A stretch of 64,000 nt of DNA from Pterobdella sp. o SKG-2022 (taxonomy: Eukaryota; Annelida; Clitellata; Hirudinida; Piscicolidae), in the NCBI GenBank assembly GCA_964035795.1, contig OZ038321.1, positions 11,249,093-11,313,092 on the forward strand, written 5' to 3'. Made by a program: the position numbers and the translations under genes. Of the stretch, positions 39,101 through 49,800 are shown piece after piece. Below the pieces are notes generated by a model that worked only from the letters and a program-made list of their open reading frames with translations, was not told the origin of the DNA and searched no databases. Numbering within the stretch: position 1 is the stretch's first letter; the number at the start of each line of letters is the position of its first letter.

Positions 39101-42100
39101 CATTCTTTTGCAAGTTTGGTCTTCAGCTTTGGATGAGATAAAAATAATGAAATGATATAAAATTTTAATTCTTCGAGCTAAACGTAAATATTCAATTGAA
39201 AACACTTTTGGGAGTTTATTTTATTCCACAAAGCTTTTCGTAATGTCCTTATATTTGTACCTCCACTTGATAATGTGAGTTCATCTTACGAAAAGCTTCG
39301 TGGAATAAAATAAACTCCCAAAAGTGTTTTCAATTGAATGATGAAATGATATAAGTTCAACTTACAACTTTATTATGACTAATGTTGGTAGAAAATCAGG
39401 TACGAATATATTTATTAAAATGAAAACATCTATAATTTTTGAAATGTACGTCTTTACCATAACATATTAAAAAATATTTCCGTCGTTAGCAACAAAATTC
39501 ATTTAAATTGATATTTCTTATCAATTGATTAAATTGATATTTCTTGGTTAGCAACCGAAATGTTCGACTGTTTGCGAAATTTGATTTTATTTTTTCTGCT
39601 TTTTGGACACGGCCTGTTTTTTATTAAAATTATTTTAAAATTTTATTATAAAAACTTTAGCTTAACTTTTTTCAAGTTGTCGAAATTTTTTTTTCAATCG
39701 TAAGTTTATACGTTAGCGATATTTTAAAAACTGCATACTCGTATTTAGCTAATTAACTTATATTTATTTAAAAATACTTTTTTACGTAAAATGTCATACT
39801 CTAGAGATTTTTTGTTAAGCTTATCCCATAATACTAATCCTCCCTCGCGTGAAGTGAAACGCCGAGTTTTTTATTTAAACATTAGGAGTAATATATATAA
39901 TAGTAATAGGTTAAACAAAAAGACGAATAATTACGATAAGAGCTAAAATAATTGCAGGTGCAGCCAGAAAAAAAAGAAAAATCTGAAAGTGGTTGAAAGG
40001 AAGGGCATTCTTCAGGAAAAATTGTCACAAAAACAATGAAAGCTCTTTTCGAGTTGAATCTTTGAATGTTGGTCCAATGAGAGGGAAGGCTTTTGAAGTG
40101 GTGGAAACTGTAATGGCCATATAGGATCACACTCTACTGCTTTTGAGGATGTGCATGGTGGACAGGCTTTAGGAAAAAGGAACAATGAAGGTGGAAGACT
40201 GCTGAAATTTGCTATTGCCAATGAGCTGGTTGTTGGTAACTCCTGGTCCAAGAAGAGATTTTAACATCTGGTTACATACCAGTCAGAAGATTGTAAAACC
40301 CAAATTGACTACATATAAGATACATATGTATAAAAGAAGTTTTAGAAAAATGGATTCTAATGTGAAAGTCATTGTTGGGGAGAAGTGTGCAACACAGCAT
40401 AGACTAGTGGTTGGTGACTTCAAGGTTTGCACTCATGCTCACCTCAAAAGAAGGTTTGTTCCTCGTACAAAAGTCTGGAAACTGGAAGACTTTGGAAATC
40501 AAATTAAATTTTCAAATTTTTTCAATGCATTAATCCAAGGAAATGAAACTGGTGAAACTTTGGATGAGCGTTGGAAGTACCTGAAAAACAATTTGATTAA
40601 GGTTACAAAACAGGTTTGTGGAGTCTTTGCAAAATATATTTTTAAGAGACAGACTTGGTGGTGGAATGACAAGGTGCAGCAAGCTGTGTCCCACAAACGC
40701 AAATGTTTCAAAGTATGGAAAGCAGGAGGAGACAGAAATGCTTATCAGGCTGCTAAACGTGCATCCAACCTTGCTGTGCACATAGCCAAAAGTGATGCTG
40801 AGAAAATTGCGTTCATGGAGAGAGCATTATATGCACCTTCTCAATGTGAAGTTTTCATATAATCCAGGTGGTTTGCCTGAAGTCTATTCAGTGAAAGGTC
40901 TCAGCGAACCTATTCCTACAGCAATGGTTAGAAAGGCCATTGATAAGATGAGCCTTGGGAAAGCAGCGGGTCCTTCAGGTATTGTTGCTGATGTTCAAAG
41001 CCGCAGGTCCAAGTGGTGCTAGTATGATTCGAGATCTCATTGAAGACATCATCTTTGAAAACCGTATACCGTCTGAGTGACAGGAAAGTCACATAGTCAG
41101 TGTATAAAGGGTAAAGGTGATGCTTTAAACAGGTCTAACCATAGGGGTTTGAAGTTAATTGATCAGGTTATGAAGCTTTTGGAGCGCGTAGTGGAAGGTT
41201 TTATTAGACAGAAGGTGGTGAACAATGATATGCAATGTGGTTTTATGCAAGGTCGGGGTACAACTGACGCCATATTTATTCTCCGTCAGTTACAGAAAAA
41301 GCATCTGGTTGCTGGTAAGGCCATCTACTCATTCATTGACCTGGAAAAAAGCCTTTGACAGAATTCTGCTATCTTGGAGATATCTTATCTGCAGGTGGTA
41401 GATGTGAGCTTGCTTCAATAGCACGTTTTAAGTGTGCCTAGGCTAAATTTCGCCAACTTCTTCCACTCCTTGCTAATCGTCATTTACCATTATTTACCAG
41501 AGGCCATGTCTATACAAGAGCTGTTACATGCTGCTGAAACATGGCCCGTAACAGTTTGCAACCGCCTTAGACGAAATGACCTTGCCATGATTCGCTGGAT
41601 GTGCAACATCAAAACGAAAGATAACGTTTGTTTTCACTCACTCCTTTCAAAACTTGGCATTCAGGATGTTGAGAAAGTTCTTCGTACAAGAAGGATGAGG
41701 TGTTTTGGACATGTAGAGAGTAGCGTGGGTTGGATCTCTCAAGTGCGAAAGTTGGATTTAGATACTTGCAAGAAGCCTGGTAGGCTCAAAAAGACTTGGA
41801 ATGAGCTCATATTGAATGATAAAAGAAGCTAGACATGGTTTGTGCGGATCCACTCGATCGTTCTGAATGGAAAGACCGACATCGAGATCGAATTTTCAAA
41901 AAGCCCAACCATTTCAAAAGAAAACAGGCTATGAAAAAGATTTGATTGAATTTAATTTGTCGGCCCGTATAGCTCAGCGATAGAGCATTAAATTAATTAT
42001 CTAAAGTTAGGGGGTTCGATCCCGCGTGGACCAACAATTGGCACCTGTTCCAGTGTGTTTTCGCTACATTAAATTTGTAGCAAGCGCTTTATAAATACCA

Positions 42101-44611
42101 TATTACATTGTTCATGAACTAAATAGCTTTAAAAAATTTAAACACAACGTATCAGTTGAACTAATATAACAAAAGACGTTAAACGAGTAGTAATAACAAT
42201 AATAATATTAATTATTATTATTATAAAATATGATATAAAACAAAAACAATGAAAAATATATAATTGAAGCAGTAATTAACCAAAAAATTTTTTATTAAAT
42301 CGACTTTCAGTCGCCCCATATTGGGGTTTCGTTAGCTTAACAGATGTTTCACAGGGGGCTACTCCTTGTGTGTATAATCGTCGGCCCACGCGAGATTGAA
42401 CCTGGTTACTTTAGATAATTAGTCTAACGCTCTACCAGCCGAGCTAAGCGGGCCGACAACCAAACATAAGATAGCAATGTAAAACAGTGGTTTGCGAGTT
42501 TTAAAAAGGTGACCTAATGATGATTTCCCAGGGAACCAAAAAAATGAAACTCTCAAGTCAATTCCGTTTCTTTTTAAAAGGTATTAACCAATATGATCCA
42601 ATTCCAATTGACCTGACGTCTGCTAACTACTAAAAAATAGCTTAAAATTAATCTTTAAATTAAATAAAAGTTTTTCATTATTTTGGTTGACTGTTAAAAA
42701 ACCTCGAAAACGATGAATAGAATTGATAGAGTGGCACCCAGTACAAAAAGGTATCTGCTGTATACTTCAAAACTTAGCTATGCCGTGATAAAGTGTTTGA
42801 TTTGAAAGACATAATCGAAGGTATACTCATACCTCAAGCTGTTGCTCATAAGGCATATTCCATAGTGGTGACACTGTTGACTTTAATCTACTGTAATGGT
42901 TTTGATGTTGAAAAGTTCTTTGATGTGTTTTTGTTTTCTAAAAATAATGTGGTCTTATATGGTTTATAATTTAAAAAATGATTCAAGGGAAAAAAAATTT
43001 ATTTATGGATATATAATACACATGTAACAGTATTTGAAATTAATTTCGAAATAATAATGAGTTCATTCACAACAGAATAAAAATAGTTTTTGATAGAAAT
43101 TTAAAATACCTATCATCATCCTGGCATAGATTCTCTGATTTCCTTATTTCCTTCTTCTTTTCTACAAATGAAAAATGGTTTCAAAAATTTTTTCCTTTTT
43201 CATGGCTTATAATCAGCATAAAAAAATGATAAACAAAATGACACCAACTATGTTCCTTTATGAGTGACTGAGTAGTTTTGCTAAAAATGGACCTCATGAA
43301 AACATTAACGAAGTTTTCAATGGTTGAAACAGACTCAAGTATCCATCTAAACATAACAGAAGCCTCGTAATATATAGAAAGCCTAATGAAAATTCCTAAC
43401 CACAATGAATAATTGCTCATACACACTAAATCAATTCAAATTTGAAACACACAATGTGGTACCTCTGTTGGATTGCCTTTTAACCACTAATGGGTCTGGT
43501 ATGGCTGAAGCCAGCTTGAAAGTAATTTGAGGAATTGTTAGATCTAAAATGAAGCTTCAATATACACATTTTTCATATATGTTGATACAGTTAAAATTAG
43601 CGAAAATTATAATTTTTAAAAAATATTATTATAACTATTCCTTTTGTAAAAAACGTCATGGAAATTGAAACAATAATAAATTAGCTTTCAAAAAATAATC
43701 TTACTTTAACTTTAATGTGTTTACTTTTCCATTCATAACCTTGAAGTGTGGATATTGCTTTGTTTTTGTCCTCTTCTGTTCTATTCGTTAATATTTACAT
43801 ATGTTGCAAAACTCATTGCGCAATGTTGAAATGAAAGTGTTAGTATTTTACATTTAAAAACTCCATAAAGTTTCAACCTAATTTAAAACATGAATATTAT
43901 CATTGGCAGTAAAATACATGAATATTATTAAAAAAATGGTTAAAAATTAAAAATAAAATGCAAAAATATGAGGAAATGAGACATCAATTAATTTAATATG
44001 CACAGTATGACATTAATGCATGGTTTAAATGATGAAATATTGAACCTGAAAGTGACAAAGGCATAATGTCCAAATGTAACACATTTGATTTTGCATGGTT
44101 TCAATCCCAAATGAATCAACTTTTTCTTTAGTTGCTTTAATAATTTAGACTTGATTGAGATTATCATAATAAAAATGATTTTTAATTTAAACATATACAA
44201 TAGAAAATAACCTGAAGCAGGTATAAAATTTTCAAAAATACAAACAATTGAACAGTTTATAGTTTAATATATTTGAATGTTTTGAAAAATTCAATTTATA
44301 TAGTGTGAAAAACTTGAGCATTGTACTCTAATTTTTAATCTAAAAAACTAAATGTAGAATAAATCAATAAGATAAACTCCAACCACTAATCCGAATCTAG
44401 GTGGGAGGTTGCTCAATTCTAATTTGAATTTTTCACTTGAGAAGTCTCCTCTTTCCAGATAACCATAGGGATTTCCATCTTTAATATTCATATTTTTTGT
44501 CGCATCATTTGTAGAAATTTCTTGTATTTTTTTATTTTCTACAAGTTCCTGGAAGCTAGCTTCCATTTTATCACTATCATTTTTTTCGTGTTCATCTAGA
44601 CTTTTATCCAT
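30145..44611 (-). CDS. TRMT2A: TRMT2A-like tRNA (uracil-5-)-methyltransferase
   Basis: SAM-dependent m5U54 tRNA methyltransferase of the TrmA family. Minus-strand exons: 44611-44387, 44149-44046, 43780-43705, 43514-43463, 43161-43110, 42890-42833, 39126-39032, 37611-37563, 37163-37103, 36951-36845, 36724-36584, 34689-34583, 34251-34154, 31832-31711, 31421-31346, 30860-30801, 30472-30376, 30265-30145. All join in phase to one 566-residue frame. Domains: an N-terminal RRM (FKLELSNLPPRF ... GHYAFVTFR), then PLWNMPYEQQLE, YRNKCEFTIGR, GYWKQVIVRTAN, LNFRISPLAFFQ, SAM motif VLLDVCCGTGTIGL, VIGIELNKEAV, VVVDPPRAGL, the Cys nucleophile region YVACKLSA, and DLFPMTEMYE with the general-base Glu. Two segments are shorter than in the human protein: after VRTAN and before DPPRAGL; exons may be missed or lost. 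The usual CNP triplet reads CKL. A minus-strand AATAAA lies 26 bases past the stop. Introns carry LINEs, SINEs and foldbacks. The ends of the 36724 and the start of the 34689 exon are the least certain. Confidence 0.9.
31901..32065. repeat. Palindromic MITE in a TRMT2A intron
   Basis: An almost fully palindromic 165-base element whose arms start TATAATAGAAA and end TTTCTATTATA. The right arm contains the recurrent core CACTTGATAATGTAAG ... CTTACGAAGAGCTTCGTG also found at 39.26, 55.96 and 57.75 kb. It lies 68 bases upstream of the exon at 31832-31711 in transcript direction. No coding capacity. Confidence 0.85.
32170..32810 (+). mobile_element. LINE 3' end fragment, copy 1
   Basis: Reads SLRWLSHVVRKRDDNCV, then AWRFEVEGSRGRGRPRL and a GLGL ... 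DKVKWKKRV tail, with upstream stops. It is nearly the same sequence as the LINE tail at 35.6-36.3 kb, so both belong to one family. Inserted antisense to TRMT2A in its intron between the 34154 and 31832 exon edges. Confidence 0.8.
32935..33935. mobile_element. Foldback element with arms of about 200 bases
   Basis: The sequence at 32,940-33,135 returns as an imperfect reverse complement at about 33,730-33,930; the outer 100 bases (AACTCGAATTCAAATTTTG ... on the left) are nearly identical, the inner part about 70-80% by eye. The roughly 600-base centre has no intact frame. It lies in a TRMT2A intron. Class unknown; could be a non-autonomous DNA transposon or a head-to-head duplication. Confidence 0.75.
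35560..36300 (+). mobile_element. LINE 3' half, copy 2, with YADD box
   Basis: Upstream frames read LLYADDLV (reverse transcriptase active site, stop two codons later) and then, after a frameshift, an open stretch from 35833 to 36273 with GLKVNLGKTKVM, CGVCLKRML, SLRWLGHIVRKEDDDCV and EVEGSRGRGRPRL, ending at a stop. Same family as 32.2-32.8 kb. Truncated at the 5' side and not functional. Antisense to TRMT2A in an intron. Confidence 0.85.
37241..37431. repeat. Palindromic MITE of 191 bases in a TRMT2A intron
   Basis: Arms of about 80 bases, starting TCAATTTATGGGAAAAA and ending TTTTTCCCATAAATTGA, with a short unpaired centre. It fills most of the intron between the 37563 and 37163 exon edges. 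It does not contain the hairpin core of the other MITEs, so it is a separate family. Confidence 0.85.
38160..38970 (+). mobile_element. LINE 3' ORF fragment with CCHC and PD-(D/E)XK-like endonuclease
   Basis: With several frameshifts and stops, it reads CRLCRTHPGT ... SGCPMLAKHDYIERLNRV (a CCHC-type finger), LWDTLVPTDRNI, NKPDIVVKDAR, then TLVDISVP, KYRDLQIEISRCWNM and VVTIVVGAIGTVKK. The R/K-P-D followed by V-D-I-x-V-P fits the restriction-like endonuclease of R2/R4-type LINEs. Related copy at 48.97-49.56 kb. It lies in a TRMT2A intron and is dead. Confidence 0.75.
39190..39339. repeat. Palindromic MITE of 150 bases in a TRMT2A intron
   Basis: Arms start ATTCAATTGAAAACAC and end GTGTTTTCAATTGAAT, about 58 bases each with small mismatches. 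The centre holds the shared core CACTTGATAATGTGAG ... TCTTACGAAAAGCTTCGTG. It starts 64 bases upstream of the exon 39126-39032 in transcript direction. Confidence 0.85.
40060..41900 (+). mobile_element. APE-type LINE, nearly complete ORF2 with frameshifts
   Basis: A long degenerate ORF2 read across frames. Part 1 (to 40862) carries the end of an endonuclease domain with QHRLVVGDF and a Trp-rich linker TWWWNDKVQQAV. Next come GKAAGPSGIVAD, then NHRGLKLIDQVMKLLERVV, MQCGFMQGRGTTDAIFILRQ, FIDLEKSL (reverse transcriptase), and the C-terminal RMRCFGHVE ... KKPGRLKKTWNELI up to 41832. The YADD box region is deleted or frameshifted between 41,358 and 41,434. Inserted in the largest TRMT2A intron, antisense, and not functional. 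Confidence 0.85.
41959..42092 (+). mobile_element. tRNA-Ile-derived SINE, tail type A
   Basis: The head (41962-42033) folds as a tRNA: AGCTCAGCGATAGAGC D-arm, anticodon arm with loop TTAATTA (anticodon AAT, Ile) and T-arm GGTTCGATCCC. The head is followed by a tail CAATTGGCACCTGTTCC ... TTTTCGCTACATTAAATTT and AGCAAGCG. Promoter-like A and B boxes are intact but the acceptor stem is mismatched; this is a retroposon, not a working tRNA gene. Confidence 0.8.
42300..42462 (-). mobile_element. tRNA-Ile-derived SINE, tail type B
   Basis: On the minus strand a tRNA-like head (GGCCCGCTTAGCTCGGCTGG, anticodon loop CTAATTA, T-arm AGGTTCAATCT) matches the other SINE heads, including the AAT anticodon. 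Its tail is different: it runs through AGGAGTAGCCCCCTGTG to a CCCCAATATGGGG hairpin and GACTGAAAGTCG. Same head, different body from the three type A copies. Confidence 0.75.
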
Positions 44612-45629
44612 ATATTTTTATTAAAAAAATATATTTACAAGTGAAATAGAATTAATTTGAAAATAAACAAATCGAAAATCAACTAAATGTAGATTTATGT
44701 TATAAATGTGGTCTGTTGGAAAAAAAAATTAATACTGGCTTTGGTACAAAATATATTTTTTACTGCGACAAATTGAAAATTTTAAAAAATTATTTCGTTT
44801 TGAAAATTATTCAAAATGAATATAAAACTTGAAAAAGCAAAAAAAATTTGATTTTTTCTTAAAAAAAGTTTTACAAAAAGTTTTAATAACTAGATTTATT
44901 TTAATTTCGTTTTCAATTATTTTTAAATAACTTTCTAAAACTGATTTTTAAATAAAACTTATTTTTAAATAACTTTCTAAAAACTGATGTAACAAATAGT
45001 CTCTATTGTAGAACTATGAAAAAATTGGTGTTTATGCCTGGTAATGTTTAAGAACAAAATTTATAAGCATGAAAATTTAGTGTAAAAAAAAAATATTGAC
45101 ATTTTTCAACACAAAATGAAAAATAAGCGTTTCTATATTTTGCCAGAATATATCTATATATAGGAAGTCATAGTGCTTTACTTTGAATAAATATAAATTT
45201 ACAATAAAAAAACTAAAAATAACATAAATAAAAACTTTATAAATTTATTAATATAATTTCATTGGATTTATCAATACGATTTGTAATATTGACTTAATGT
45301 TTTCATGTCTGAGAATGACTTTACATCATCGAGCCAAGCTATTATAAGATTAGTACATCTATTTTTAGACAAAAATGTTTTGAAGTCCCTGATGTAGCCC
45401 CATCGATATTATTGTCTATTCGTTCATTATTTGCACAAAGTCACTCAATGTTTCTCATTTTGAAGTTTTTTAAATTTTTTGTATTTGAAGGATGATTTTT
45501 AACAAAAATAACCTTAAATTTTCAATTGCGATTTCAAGAATTCACGAACAAAACTTCTTCCACTAAAAAACTAGATACCTAAAGAATATTTTCAACATTA
45601 AAAGCGAAATAACATTCAAGACGTCTTAT
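44612..45629. promoter_or_regulatory. Head-to-head intergenic region, TRMT2A / HDAC
   Basis: About 1 kb of AT-rich sequence between divergent start codons. No exon or element recognised. Shared promoter function is inferred from geometry; a further 5' non-coding exon for either gene could also lie here. Confidence 0.4.
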
Positions 45630-46816
45630 ATGGATAAATCGATTGATCAGTGTTTGGATTTCAACCTGAGAAGACAGGAATCCGATGGAAGTGATAGCAC
45701 AAAAGAATATTTCAACCCAAGAAATATTTTCAAGCAAAACTCAAGTTCCAGTTCAGGTAATTAATAAGTTTTTGCTAAAAATTCAGATTTCTTTTGTTTT
45801 CCACATCTTTTTTACTTGAATATAATCTGAATATGTATTTGATTATTTAGGGTAATTTGACCTATTAAAATTCCAAATCATCTATTCAGTATGGATAAAA
45901 TTTAATTTTGTGAATAAGAATTGTGATGTATTTTTTATGTCTACCAAATGATCAATGAGTTGTTAAAAATTAATCTATTTGTTATGTAATCATAAATAAA
46001 TTTTAAATAATTTTTTATTATTAAAAAATTATTCAAAGATTTAAATTATGAATCTCTAATTCATATAGTTTTTCACAGTATGTGATTATACACAGAATCA
46101 TAAAAATGTGATCAATAAAATTCTGCTGTCAAACTTTTTTTGATTAGGACTATCTAATTTTGACATTTTTTCATCTTCATCTTTATATATTAATAATATT
46201 TTTGTTTGAAAATAAATTAAATGATTCATAATTAAAATATGAAATATTATTATACAAATATATAGGAGACCATGGTCTTGAATCTTATTCTGTCTCTGCC
46301 ATACAAAAAGTGTTTTCAATTGCAATACATCTTTGTAAAAATATATAACAGTAAAAACAGCAAACAGTGTAATAAAATATTATTTAATATATTCCCAAAA
46401 CTTATTTCAGATTAATTAATTATATAAAATGATCAAAAAATGCAAAATAATTTTAGTACCCAAAATAGTATGTCTATATTTAAATAACTTATCATTCAAA
46501 GCATTAATCAAAATCTATTTTTGTGCTTTAAACTGAAGAGTAGGTTCATTAGGAAAAGCGGGTAAAGAGCATGAAAGATAAAATATTGAAAATATTCTCA
46601 ACAAATATCAAGAAAATTACTCAGTTTTTTTTGCATGTTCAAATCTACCATATGTTTTAAGAGCTAATAAGCTCCATTTCATTAATTAAATATTTCATTC
46701 ATTTTCATTGATTCAATTTTCAAGCAAAGCCATGATGATAAATGTTTTAAAAAGCATTTTTCAAATTTTAAAATTGCATTAAAATTTAAGGTAGGATTTC
46801 ATTCTTATAGTATAAA

Positions 46817-46869
<53 letters not shown>

Positions 46870-49800
46870 CTCAGAAAATATATGTGAGTATGCATAAATT
46901 AATTCATATTATAGTTACAGATGTGACTAAATGTTATTTTTTTAAAATTAATTTTATAATGTTATTTTTGATTAGTCAATTACATACCCATGGTTTTAAA
47001 GAGCTTTCAGGTTTAAATATAGAAAGATATTTTTGTTCTTTCTATTTTTAGCTTTGCTCATTATTTACTGAAGTTTAATTTTAAAAAGTTTAATCAAAAT
47101 TTTTAATGCAAATAAATTATGAATCAAGGGATTAAAAAATAGAAAAAAAGATAAGTATGTTTAATTAAACCATGTATCTAGTGGTATCTTTTTGACTTGA
47201 TACTCATATGTCATCAATTACAGTAATTATTTTGGGCTGCTCCATATTTTTTATTTCCAACTTTTATGCATTATTTTTAATTAAAGAATAAAAATATCAG
47301 GATAAAAATTATAAATTAATCTGAAAATAAATGAAAGATGATTATTTAATAGCCTTATTTAAAGAATTCCTTGACCTCTTTCTAAAATTTCATTATAGTT
47401 AATCTCATTTAAAGACATTTTAAAGGTTTCTTACCTAAATAAAAGTATTTTGAATTGCTTTTATAACAGCTTTACACATATATTTTGTCACTTCTTTTTT
47501 TATAACAAGTTTGAATAGAAAAAATATTAATACTTAATTTTATTTAAATTTTTATTTTATCAATATATAAATAATTTTTTTTCGTATTGAGTTTCAATTG
47601 AGCCATCGTAATACTAGAGAATTAAAAAAGATTTCTTTTATTTTGAAATGAAATTATTTAAATACTCAAAAAAAAATATTTTTAATTTTTCCAATTTAGT
47701 TTCTATAAATAGCCACGGTAATTCTGTAGGTACTTCTATTCTCGACGTTTATTTTTAGAAGATAGTTATTCTGATTTTCTCCCAAATATATCTTTCATCC
47801 AAATAAGTTTCATTTTGAAGTAATTTTTTTTTCGAATGTTTCATAAAATTGGCAATTTAAATAATAAATTCGAATATTTTTTTCAGCTTTAGGTATAACT
47901 ATTTGTGTTTATGCTTTGTAGGTTTTTTTAAAGAAATACATTAATAGATACTTTCATTTGACTCTTACATATACATAAATATATTTATAGCTACGTGGGC
48001 GTAAATCAATACTTCTTTTTGAAAAGTTATTCATATACAATAATCTTTTTAAACTGTTTTTTTTATCAATTCTTTTTTCATTTTTGCGTCACATCGGCAA
48101 GATAACAAGGATTAAGCTGCATGGTAAGGTTTATGCTGAGAATAATTAAAAAATTACACGCACGTGAATTTTGATATATAAATAAAACTTCAAATATATC
48201 AATCTATGGCGGTGTTTCAGTCTCTAAAAAGCTCTATTAATAACTTATTATTCTATGCTTATTTGACACAATATTATATAATTAACACTATATTTTTAAG
48301 TTAGAATAATAATTTGAAATATTATTTGAAACCACGACTTCTAATAAACTTTTTCTACAATTTTCTTGTGTATACCTTTATGGGATTTCTTTATATAATA
48401 GTAATGTTATGTTGTAATGCCAATGTGTTGGAGCATCGGTGAGAGGTCGGTTAGCTATTTTATCAAATTCATACTTGGTATTTACTTCAATAAATTGTTA
48501 GTAACTTAATAGAAGTTTCTTTATTTTTATTTAATATAATTTTATAATTTAAAATTGAAAATTAGTTTTTCTTCAAGGATCTCTTATGACTGAACTAATT
48601 AAAACTAGCGTATAGTTCAAAATTATCACCGAGATTCATTGCAGCTTAATCACTTAGCTACTAGTGTCGAACAAGCGTCATATCCAAGATACCGAGTTCG
48701 ATTTTTGATCAGGGTCGACAGCACAATAATGAAAAAAATTATGAAAACTTGAAAAATAAGTAGTCACAGAGGAATCCAGCTTTCCATTTATACTAAAAAG
48801 ATGCAAACCTATCACTTTAAATATTCGGGTAGGCTCAATAGAGTTAGCTCAAAAATACAGTGCTAGATGCGAATTTCCAGCCCATGTTCTTGTGGAATAC
48901 CCTTTTTCTGGTACCAAAAATGATGAATTAACAACAAAAACTACTACTACTTATGATAATAATAATAATAATGTCTTAAAAAATACAAGGCAAGACATGA
49001 CAGAGTCGCCCAGCTGTTCATTGGTGCCTTTGTAAGAAATATGGACTCTCTGCTAGTGACCAATGGTATCAGCATAGAGCTGAAAAAGTCTTTGAGAGCG
49101 AAGATGCAAAGTTATTGTGGGACTACAATATTTTCACAGACCATAACATAGAGGCAAGAAGGCCGGACATTGTCCTTGTGAATAAAAAAGCCAAAGAATG
49201 CCTGATAGTAGACATAGCTGTACTTAGAGATGTTAGAGTAGAAGAAAAAGAAAACGAAGAATGCAAAGTACAGAGACCTATGCCGTGAAATAAAAAAACT
49301 ATGAAATGTGGATTGTAAAATAATTCCCGTAGTAGTAGGAGCACTCGGTACTGTGCCTAAAAGACTCATCATACATCTCTTTTCTTGGAATAAATTTATC
49401 CATAGAGACTATCCAGAAAGCAGCAATTTTAGGCTCGGCAAGAATTTTACGAAGAGTTTTGGAAACAAAAAGCGTCTTGGGTGTGCCTAGGTTGTGAGCC
49501 ACAACCAGCCCCCAAGTTCAATCACTGCCAAACAAAGCAGTGTGCAACAATGAATAATAATAATATAATATTTATTAATCTATGAATAAAACAAAATACT
49601 CTTGCACCTTCAGATCCTATAGCTTCCCCCAGTAATGACATGTCTGATTGTGATTTCAGTGTCGATCCTAGCATCGCTTCGACAGGTGCTCATGTTTTTT
49701 CATCATTTTCATTGAATTTCAAAATTTTAAGATTTTTTTGTTTTTGATATTTCCATTAACTTTTGTCATTCCTAAGCCGAAACCCCGATTTGAGCGACTT

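Noticed and set aside
41962..42033. Working tRNA-Ile gene.
   Set aside because: Acceptor stem mismatches, a shared retroposon tail and several similar copies show that it is a SINE head.
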